Shown here piece after piece: positions 9,601-21,600 of a stretch of 64,000 bases of DNA (position 1 is its first letter; the number at the start of each line of letters is the position of its first letter). The notes beneath the pieces are model-generated. The model was given only the letters and a program-made list of their open reading frames with translations. It was not told where the DNA came from and did no database searches. Source of the DNA: Acheta domesticus (taxonomy: Eukaryota; Arthropoda; Insecta; Orthoptera; Gryllidae); contig JAHLJT010000631.1 in NCBI GenBank assembly GCA_031308135.1, forward strand, positions 199,017,126 through 199,081,125, read 5' to 3'. Made by a program: the position numbers and the translations under genes.

Positions 9601-12600
9601 AGACAACATCCCGTTTTGCCTTTTGGTGACTGTTCTCCCTCCCCCCCTTGGTCCCTCCTAGGATTCCTAGCAGAAATCTCCCGTGTGTTCTTATTGCTGT
9701 TGGCACAATTTTTCTCTGAATCCTACTTTTCGTTTCTGGTTTCATATGGGATAAAGCAAAATCCTTTAGAAATCCTCTCCTAGTCAACCTTTCTCCATGG
9801 TTGTTCTTTGCATAAACATTAAAAGCATTGATTGCAGTAATATTCACTTATCAGCTTAGGTAAGAAACTGAACTGCGAGTGGTCATACAGACTATTATTG
9901 TAATTCCAATTGTTTCTGGTGCTATTGCTAGTACATCAGATATCACAGGCATATTTCGCATTCAATAGCTGGGTCTGTTTATAGGTCATGCCATGTTGGT
10001 CAACTCTCACTGTAAACTGCAAATGAATAAGACTGTGTTACAGTTGTAATCCATGAACTGATTGGATAACTCCTCTCAGACTTTGATAACAAGTAACAGT
10101 TCTATGTTCAAATTGATAAAAAGCTTTTACACTTGTGCAGAGTTTTACTTTGAATCAGCTTGTGTGTGGAAGTTGTTTGATTTTCTTGTTGCCTGATGCA
10201 GATGCTTTTCACACTATTAATTACTGAGTGAACAGCTAAACTGACATCCTGAAAGAAGCTGGCGAGGCCTGTTGTCAAGTATCAAAAAGCTTGTGGCTAA
10301 AAGTTGTGACTCCATGTATCTTGGATCACTGGAACAGAGTTCATCAGTGGCTTGTAACATTATTTCCCAGTGTTATGTCCAAGAACTCAACAAACTGCTT
10401 TTTAGGAGGCATTATTGGTCTTGGTGCTTCTATTAGTGATCAGATTTTTATAAAATAATGTTACATGCTTTTATGTTACTCCGCAACAACAAAATATAAC
10501 AGTAAAACTTATGTTGTATATATCTTAAAACTGGTTTATCCCGCAGGACTTTTTTGTGTAAATAAAAGAAATAAATAATTGTCACCTGTTTGTTATATGT
10601 AGTGCTTCTAACTCCCAAGAGCAAGTTATACATCTAATGTACAGTAATCCCTCAACATTCGTGAGAGTTTGGTTCCCAAAAAACCTTGCGAATTTTAAGT
10701 CTATCTTTTAATGAAGAAAGGTGGGTTAGGTTCTTGGATATCAAAAAACTGTTTAAAACGAAAGAAAAAAAATCTGACAATCAACTACAGTACAACTGAT
10801 TAAGCGCTACTACAAACAGAATTCACAATTAACATTCCAAAATGAAATAAAATAATATTTGAAACTTATTTCAAAGTTGAAAATGATTGGATATAGGATT
10901 TCCAATTTTTGTGTTTCAGCACCTTCCTTGCTGTTCTAATGTCCAAGTATGAGAGTTCCTGCTTCTATTCTCTCTTAAATTTCGAACTTATTTCCATGTT
11001 TGGATCACATTCGAATACCAGAGCTTGTTGATTTTACAACGCCTTAAACAGTTTTGACGTTGAAGTTGCTCCAGGACGCAGTTTCACTTCCGTTACTTCG
11101 TTACCGTCGATGAGGTTTTCTTCACTGATTTCCTGAAGCTCCTCTACAATGAGCTCATTATAATGAGAGTTGCACTGATCCTGAATAGCTTTTCTGTTCA
11201 TTTGGCCAAAACCCTTACCTCCAATTTGATGCAACTGGATTGAATTATTTTACAATTGTGTTATTCTATAAATGTGAATTGTCATTTCACTTGTGTAATT
11301 TTTTAAGAAAGTTATACTGCGAGCTCTGAGGTCTGCTGAGTTTGTTTCCCAGATGATGATACAGGAAATGTGCTCGCTTTCAAATAAAATGTACAGCCAA
11401 AAGACCCGCTCGCGAATGTTAAAACCAGGAGCATTTCTCTAATTGCGAATAGCGAATCTGCGAATGTCAAGGGATTACTTTATTTCACTTTCGGAATGTG
11501 GGTGTTTCATACTTCAATGTGATGTTTGTCGTAAGCAATTGACGTTTTGAATGATAGTCTTGGTCTGTTAGTTTTTTGTCGGAATTAATGGTTAATAACT
11601 TGTTAGCATTTTAAATTACCTAAGTCATTGTAACTAAAAAGTCAATTTTGCAGAGTTTAGAAGATTAATTTCAAAACATCTCAAATATGAATAGGATTGT
11701 TAAGCTGGATGACAATGGGGAGCTATTTTTATATAGTCGGTAGTTAAGTATGTAATATCTAGTATGATTTGTAAGGATTTTGTCCTTTAGAATGAATGAT
11801 TACAGGATTTTTCACATTTGAATGGGGTTCTTCTCTCTCATTGCATGTGTATCGGAGTGTGGGAAATTTTCCTCTTGACAAATGGGTCTGTGGTGAAAGA
11901 AAATTTGGGAACTCCTGATCTATATCAATATTACATTCCCTTCAAACCATTTTCAGAATTAGCAATGATTTTTCTTATGAACATACATAAAAATCTGAAG
12001 TAGGTGCTCTATATTATCATGTTATGTAAAACATTAAAATGTTTGTAAAATGTGTTTTAAAAGGTAAGTAATATAACACACTAATTATAAAAATTCTTCC
12101 CATTTACTAAAAAGCACTAATTATGAAACAATAACTGTAACAAATAAAAAAGAAAATTAACAAATTACTTGCTAGAATTGTATGTTCTTTTTATTTAAAT
12201 GTTATTAAATTCGAATGTACAAATTTTTAGTTTCTCACCACTTCAATCAATTAGTTTTTAACATACAAACCTTTTTGTACTGCAGATCATTTGATTAAAA
12301 TTTTTTTTCAGATAAAAACTCCTCCTTGCCCCCCCCCTCCACCGCCAATGGACGAAGAATCTAAGCAACTTATTATATTACTTGTAGGGAAATCCAGCTC
12401 TGCAGTTACTTATATCCTGAATGATTTAATACCAGCAAAAATGTAATTTTATCAATTCAACTCATTTGATGTCACTAAATATCTATTTTGAATACATTTG
12501 TGCATTGAATTGAACCCCAGCAGCTCTATTGTTAAGGTGCTGACCTTTGCTAAAAGTTTGAGTCCAGTGTAAGATGAAATTGTGGTGTGGAAGGTAATGA

Positions 12601-15600
12601 CAATTCTGTGTATCTGGTTAAAATAGATGGAGAATATGAATCTATTCAAATAATATACTACTTAATTTAATGAAATCATTGTCCTGGAGTGAATGCCTCA
12701 AAACTGACAGTCAGCACAATGCAAAATAATACTGCACTGATGTTTTCCCTCAGCTAAGATCTGTATTAGTCACCTTTGGTAAAAAAAATGTTGAACAGTA
12801 AAATAAAACAACTTACAATTCAATATTAAACATATTTGTGCTGTGAATCTGACAATTTCAAATACCACCATGGACAATAGAAATTTTGTCAATAGAATTA
12901 TTTATTTGCTGATCTTTGCAATAGCAACTTAACAAAAGACAACATACAAATAAAAGATGTTATCCAGAAATATACTCCCATTTCTGTGTTAGTAACAAGA
13001 AAAAAAAGTTACCAAGAAACTGAAGCCACTCTATACACTTAATGAAATATTTAAATTTCTATTACATCATTATTGCAGCTCTTAATACATAACTAGGTTC
13101 TGAAAACAACTTGTAAACCTTAGGTATAGTTGTTAATAATCATAGCTGTTGATGCAACTGTAAATAAATTGAGAGAAAAAATACTGAATGTAAAAAATCT
13201 CACAAGAACTACTATTTGCTGGAAGAGTGCAGTATCAAAGTGATTTATTTTGAATATTTATTGCTTTGAGCATTTCATTCAAAGTCTAGATACCTTGCTG
13301 TCCATCAAATCTTAGCTTTGCTGGAAATCTGATTAAAATCAAAGGTAAGGTTTTCGAGGAGGATAGTTTCATTGCACCCAGTAAAACCGAGGGGAGTATA
13401 AGAACTTGTCGATCGATTTGAATGAAGCAAGTTGTTGCTGAATTGCACATTACTATCCCGATTCTCTACTAGAACCCAACGCGCGAGCACACACAACCAC
13501 ACACCACACGCGCGCGCACACGGCCAGAATCCATGGTTTGTGTGTCCTTGATGCTGAAAAATCGAATGGCTGCAAAACTTCTATGAACAACACTAGCGGT
13601 TAGTCTGTTCAGCCGATTTTCTCCAAATTGATATTCCCAATTGATCTGGCTATTGTTTCAGCCCCTTGTTCTAATGTTCTCGCCATTCGAAAGAGTGTTG
13701 GAAATATATTTTTATATTTCCGGCACTCTTTCGAATGGCGTCTGGGTGTTTCTCATTACCTACAAAATTAATTTATTTATTTCAAAATTACGAACACAAG
13801 TCCATTATTTAACAATAAGATTACAAAGAAATGGTAGACAGTATGTGAATGAATTCACTGATATAATTATTCATGTACAAGTATTCTATTCATATTCGAT
13901 CCAATATGAAGTGCATCTAGAGAACAATCATTAGGGAGTTTATACATTCTATTTATTGGGCCATTTTCTGGATATTTTTGTGAAGACGTTTTACGAACAA
14001 ATGTGGTGTTTTGTCTTGATGACTGTAATGAAACTCTGAACTTCAGTGAATTGATCAATCATTCCATTCAAAGTTTAAATAAAAGTAATATATCATTTAA
14101 ATTTCTAAGAGTGCAAAGGGAAGATAAACAAAGTTTAGACACTAGCTATATACAATCAGGATCAATAAATGGATCAGACAATCTAAGCCAGGGGGCTTCA
14201 ATTCTATAAAACTTGAATGTTATCTAATCTGTAATGGTTTCTAATCTCGCTATGTGGGATTGAAAAACAAGAGACCAGATTCCAGATGTGAACATCAATA
14301 TTGCCCTCACAATCAAATAAAAGGTTTTCAAATTATCATTTGAATTGAGACCTAAGCAGGTTCTTCTGATATAACCAAGCATTTGATTTGCCTTATTAAG
14401 AGTGTAGTCAATATGACCTAGATGAGAGCCTTGTGGAACACCAGACAACAGTGATAACATTTGACAAAGCACTATTTATTTGGACATATTGCTTTCTATT
14501 TGTAAGATAATTATAGAACCACTACATAAGACAACCTGCAATACCAAAGGATATCAGTTCTTGAAGTGTATGATGGAGTCAAATGCCTTGCTGAAGTCTG
14601 TATAAACACTACACTTGTCTTTTATCATCAAGAGAATCCAATTTATTCCGAGTATAATACTTTGGGTTGGTATCAACACTACAATTATTTATAAAACCAA
14701 ATTGCCTATCAGAAAGAACTGGATAAATCAGCTTCTTCAACTTATCTGTAATTAAAGACTCGGAGTTTTGGTATTACACTCACTAGAAATAGGGCAATAG
14801 TTCTCAATGTTCCTGTCACCAGTTTTAAAAGAGGTAAGATAATTGATGATTTCCACTCATCTGGAAATTCACCTTCAGAAGGAATGAGAGTCTGGAGTAT
14901 TTGTGAGAAAACAAATCTTAGATTTTGTCAGCATTAATGCAGGTACTCCCTGAGGTCTGATGCTCCTACTATCCTTAAGATTATCGATTTTGTGTAGAAT
15001 GTCAGTGAAGTATCTAATGTGCTCAGGTTGTATGGAGATTGTTCAATCAAATCAAAAGAATGGTCTAAAATGCATGAAGATCTGTAGGCTGGTGAAAAAT
15101 GAGTACTAAGGCATTTGTGATTGAACATCATTATACAATTCATTGTTTAAATATAATATGTTGGGTAAAATATTAATAATCTTTTTAGAATTTGTATATT
15201 GTCAAAAGTTTCTTCGACTGGATGTTAAAATCTTTCAATGTTTTTATTAATTCAAAATCTTTTAGCTAACATTTTACTACTTCTTCTTTTTTTCCCCTTC
15301 GGAGAATAAAGAATAGTTCAAATCAGATTTATTTTGTTTGTATCTAACGTCTGCTTCTTTCTTCAAAAGAAATTGAAGTTATCAGTTCTCTAATGTACTA
15401 AGAACAAGTGAAATCTGTATCAACAAAGACATCTGAATACAATTTACATAAAAATATAAAAGGGCTATGTAATTGGCAAACTCAAAATCATAATACCAAT
15501 TTTGAAAGTACAAAGTGTAAACATCAGTTGTAGTTAAATAATTTAAAGAAAGTGATGGATAAATGTCAATTGAAACAATAGTATTGGGCGCTTGTGATAA

Positions 15601-18600
15601 AGTATGTATATTAGTGTTGGAGAAGATCAAATCTAATAATACATCATTACTATTTGGAACATTATTTAACTGATAAAGACATAAGAAAGAAAGTGTGTTA
15701 CCTAGTATTTTCGTGCATCTTTTCGCTTGCAAGGTAGTGGACTCCTTAAAACTTGGATAACGTGAATATTCATTTTTCAAAATTAAAATTGAGGTTTCTA
15801 CTTCATTGTGAATTTTAAATTGAGAAAATGTACTCATTGTCTACCTCTTAATGGATAGGTCCCAGACTCGTTGAATACAAGTAATTTGAGAGTGCTGTGG
15901 ATGCTTTCCTAAGGCCAGCTGAAGGCTCTGACTTTCAGTAGACAATATACAGCTTTGTTATTTTGTTGTACTCCCTGACCATGGCCCCAATTTATTTTGG
16001 GATGCACTGGTATCAAAATAATAACTCCTGTAACTGAACAAACTATACACAGAGACGAACCACTTCAGCAAGTAAATTTTTGTAGAATATTTCGTTGATA
16101 CCGGTGTATTAGCTGATAAATCATGAAAATGTAATTTTACAGGAGAGCCAAAAACATTTCAACTGAAGTAAATCCGGAATTAATGATATTCAAACTAAAC
16201 TCTTTGAGTGTGGGTTTCATTTGAAGTCATTAATACCTGATTTACAGCATCAGCTAAAAGTTGTTGGTTTTTTTCTTCTTCTTCTTAAGCTTTCATGACT
16301 TATCAGCTTATTAACCAGTATTGAAGATTTAGGTGCTGAATAGTGAACAGATAGATGCTGTAGATATACTTAGAATTATTGACTGTAAAGGTCAACGCAA
16401 AGGGAAGAGCTTGATCACATTGCTCAAAAGTTATTATTAGGTTTTTCCAACCACGTGAAATATTCATCATGACATGTATGTATTATTTGCCCTAAACTTT
16501 TGAGATAACAGTGGAATGAGACTTTTTTCAACCTTCTAGATTCTAAGAATCTTTGATGTACATTTATATTTTGTAATTCCACCATTGGGTGTGTGTAGAT
16601 ACACACACACATCAGTATATTTATTAAAGGTATGAAGTAACTAATACTTAAAATTTTTCAGGAACTATTGGACATGTGGCTCATGGAAAATCAACTGTTG
16701 TCAAGGCTATCTCTGGAGTTCAAACTGTAAGATTTAAGAATGAATTAGAAAGAAACATTACCATCAAACTTGGTAAGTAAATTATTGAGAATATTTGTCC
16801 TTCTCGACTCTGTGTACATTTCAAATTATTAATGGTAGGTAATTATATTGTGTTTTTTAAAAGTCAGTATGCTACCTTTTTACATATATACTTATATTAC
16901 ATCCATTTTAAAACTAGCCACTTTGTGGTCATCAAGTAAACTATGTTATTTTATGTCGTTTATTTTCTCAAAAAGGAAACTATATAAAAGAATAAATGAG
17001 CACAAGAAAATATCAGTGAAATAATGGAGAAACAGAACAATATGACGAAACATAGGATTGAACACAGCATAAAAGAAATTTCGATGATGTAACAATTCTA
17101 GACAAAGAAAAAAGAAAGATACCTAGATTAATTTCAGAAACTGTAGACATCAATTAAAGCAAACAATGAATACTATAATAGATACCAACCAGATGACATC
17201 AAAACATGATACTGCAATTTATGCTCTAAGACAGGACACGAATAACAACTCTTGTAAAACACTATATCATGGAAACTCCGTGCATCGATCGCCAACCCCT
17301 TTTCCTCCCAGAAACACACCAGACGTGACCTACACCAGTGAAAGGTATGATGCGACTGGAAGAGCGGCCTCATGTTAGACGATTAAGTTCTTTGAAAATG
17401 GTAGCAGGTCAGAACACAGAATTAAACACATAATGAACATTACACAAAGGTGAGCCTGACACTTACATTTTGTACAAAATGAATAGTCATAATTGTAAAA
17501 CTAAGAAATTAGATACTGTATGTTAGGTTTTAAAAAAATTTAAATGTAAATTCACAGTTTTCTGATTAAAATTAGGAAATATAATTATATATTTTAAAAG
17601 TATGTGATGTAAATTATGTATGAACGATGTAGAATAGTCATCATTAGTAATGTTTGATGTATAATAATGTGTAATGTACAATGTATAATACTTTTAGTAA
17701 TGTATAATTTATATATTTTTTAGTGTGTTTTACACCTGACCTGGTAAAAAGTAGTTCCCGAAACGTGAAGAGAAAATAAATGACATAAAATGTATTGTTT
17801 ATTTGATGACCAAAAACTGGCCACCGTTCTGAAATGGACATAATATAATTATCTTGTTTCTCAATACGTTGAATATCTTGGTAGAGTTGTGACCATTATG
17901 GGGTGTTTATTTATTTACTTTTTTAAGACATACTTTTGCATATATATCAACAAATTTATGGCAGTAATGAAGTTATGAAATTAATAAAAGCTGTAATGAA
18001 ATGTTTGGAAATTTTTGTTGCTTACATATTTTTTTCCTAGTTGTAAAGTTTCTTTAAATTATTTCCTTGTAAATATTTAAGAAAAGAATATATTTCAGTG
18101 TCGGTAAATTTGCAAGGAATTTTCACTTCTGTTTTCATAAATAATAAAATCTGGGATTGAGGTAACATTATTGTGAATGGCCATTCAATATTTTGAGCAG
18201 TCTAAATGGCAGGTTTGGCATCACAGACCTTTCATATTGTGTGAAATATATTTGTTTAAAATTGTCTTAAAATAATGTTGATATAATAATGAAAATAAAA
18301 AATAAGATAAACTGGAGTAGATTGCTATTCCAATTGGCAAGGGTAAATGGTAAAGTCTTTGACACATTATCTACATTACAGAGCATCTAAAGGTTGCAAT
18401 TGTGTAAATGGGCATTAGTTTTATTTGAGTTTCACTGTGGCACTTGGAGATCATTGTTTTGAATGCACTGAATAAACGTAATTTCTCAATTAATCCAATT
18501 ATTGAAATATGTTCTTAATAATTTATTTTTTTTGCTTTGATGTCTGATTTTCATATTCTATTGATATATACCCTAATGTGATAATGAATTGATGGAGAAG

Positions 18601-21600
18601 GTGAAGGATAATGATATTATTTATCAGACAAACTGTAATTACACAACTCAAGCAATTGTAATCATATGACAAATGCATGTTAATCACTGTAGAGTGCGGT
18701 GATGCTTCTTCCTTAATAAAGGGGGTAACAAGATGGGTTAGTGAAAATGGCTCTGGGTGATAAATGCTTCGCTTGGATAATAAACCTGTTCAAAACAATG
18801 AAAAATTAATTATATGGTTTTCAACTTCACTTTACTGCTACCTTTGACTGATAGAACAAAAAAATACTTTTGGGGTCTTTTTATATTTATTTTTTAATTT
18901 ATTTGTAATCCACAGAAAAATAATAGTAATGGATCGGTGTAACTTCATTATTCTTTAGACACTTCAAAATCAATGAAATTTTTCAGAATTTTCTCAAGCT
19001 TCCTTATTCGTGGAAACTCTTAGAAAGCTAAAAAAATTTTCAAAGAAAGGGAAATGTAATATGTAACAAGGTTATTACAAATGTAATAAGTTCAGCTAAA
19101 TAAAAAACAAGCCATAACATTAAACAGGGTAGATGCTTTTCAAATTTTAAATTAGATTGTAAAGGTGTGTAAGCTTGCAAATGTAACTGTTTAGTGTTTA
19201 TTTCAAAAATAACTTAACTATAATAACACAAGTAAATGAGAAGCAGTGTTTGTTTGTTTTTAACTCTGTGGGTGCTAGTAACCAATGCACAGCTTGCATG
19301 AATCAGTACAAAATTACAGGACTTCATTTGCAATTTAGCTGGACTTCTTACGTTTGTTTTAGCCTTGTTAAATAACACATACAGACCCCCTGGAGTGTTT
19401 AAAGAATAATTGAATTTCGTCGGTTCATTAATAATATTTTTCTGTTGGAGGAGAAAAAATAAGTAAAAGAGCAAAAAAAGGGAGGAGTGTTCTACAGGTC
19501 AAAGTTAGTGGAAAAGTGAAGTTAAAAACAATTTTTTGTTTTGAACAAGGATTATCTGACCAAAAGCATATACACCTAAGGTAATTTCCCGATCTTTCAC
19601 TGCTACCCTGTTTGTCAAGAAAGACCAGAAGCTTTGAGTTCAAGGACAATGACTGAGGAATGTATTTTCTCTTGCAATACCAGATTAATCTAAGATGATC
19701 ATGAGAACAAGATTTCAATTATTCATATTTTATTTGAGTTCTCATATAAAATTAAAAATACTTCGTACAATTTTGAAGGAAATTTAATTCTCTACAAGAT
19801 CAATAATCGGGTATTTTATGCTAAACTGCACAGATGAAAGGTTTTGAAGTGAAAATGACATCTTGGTTCTTTAGCATTTAAAAAATGTTTGCAGATATTC
19901 CATCCTGTGTAAGGTATGTTTGCGTAAAATGCACAGGAAACTAATGTCAAGAAGGAATTGAAAAAGTTCCGTTTCATGAATGTTTTTCAAGATTGCGTAA
20001 AACAAAGAGAGGAGGTCAAAACTTAAGATATTTCATGAGGTAGATAAGCACACACAACGTAGCTGGAAATCAAAATTATTCCAACTTTTGCGACACAATC
20101 CACCCACTTTTGCACTCCTGTTCTATATACATGTCTGATATGCTGAAGGGGCAATTGGTGGAGGTTGAGAAAGGTATTGCAGGACAAGTCTGTGAGGAAA
20201 TCTCCAGTTAGCGAATTTGCAGTGTTTGTTAATCTTGAAAAACATGTATTGACATTTTCTTTGTACTCTTCTGCATGAAGTCATTTTTAAAAATTGTAGT
20301 GTTTTAAAATTTTAATACTGAAGAGGCTACATTGCTGTTAAGACAGGGAGGGTCATTGAGACAATCAATTTGCATAGAAGAGGCAGTCAAGAGTCTATTG
20401 CATTTTATGTAGTGTTTCCCCATTCTTTACAATCAGGGATACCTTCTGATTTTGTCCAGCTCCTGTCAAGGCTGTCGTGTATCAACGTCTGAGGAATTTC
20501 TTGGGCCTCCTGCAGTCCCTCAATTCCTGGGGAACTCTTCCCAGTGAAGAGATTCCCTGTGCTCCCCAAACATCATGCCAGATCTTAAGCTCATATCTTT
20601 ACACTGTTGCCCAAGGAAACCTGTGGATCTGTGTCCAGTGCTTATGGTCCCATAGTCCATTTTCTAGGGAGCCAGTTCTTTGTTCACACACATCAGTAAA
20701 GGTACATAATAAGGATGTATTTAGGTATTACATGAGATACTGGGAATGTACCCCATGCCATGAACACAATAGGGTTACTAGAAAACTAGCTGACCCAGAT
20801 TTAATGGGTACTTTCATGTAAGATCCTCCTCCAACTGGGTTGTCCTAGAATGAGAAAGACGCAGGTGGTGTTGAATTGGGAAAGCCAATCATGCCACTAC
20901 AAATGCGAATATATCCATGCTTACGGAGTACTCAAACCTGTGGCCCTGCATACCGAACTTGCAATGGCATTATTTTTGCGACTGCTGCCATTGGAAGTTT
21001 GTCGTTTCTTTGATATTGGAAATCAACAATTAGGATTATTTATATTAAATATTTTGTTACTCTCTCACCTATCTTCTGGTAGAATTGCCAATTTTGCATT
21101 GTTTGCTCTAAAAGACATAAGAAAAATAATAAAACAAAAATACTTGAGAAACATTAAAATAAAATTGTTATGTCTATTTTTTTATTTTTTTTTTATTTGA
21201 GGTCTATTTGCTGCTGTTTTCTGGGATAAGTGAATTTAAAAATGAACTAAGATTTTTAGAAGCCTATTTATAGCACAATGAGAGTATTCATTATTTTCTG
21301 CCACATGTAACTTGCCCTCTGGTACAATGTGCTCACCATGTTACAATTTTTTGCATGAAAATTGTTGGATTTGAATTAAAACACTACAGATTCGAAACTA
21401 CGATTTTCTAATTAGGGGATGTGCTTGACAGTATTATTACAGTAAAACCCCTTTATAAGAGACTACTGGGGGAATGGAATTTTATCTCTTATAAGTGGGA
21501 AATGAGTTTTTGACATGTTTAATGAATGTTACTATATTTTTAGTGGACTAGTGAGAACCCGTGCGATTAAATCGCACGGTTAGTCAAATAACCAAACTGT

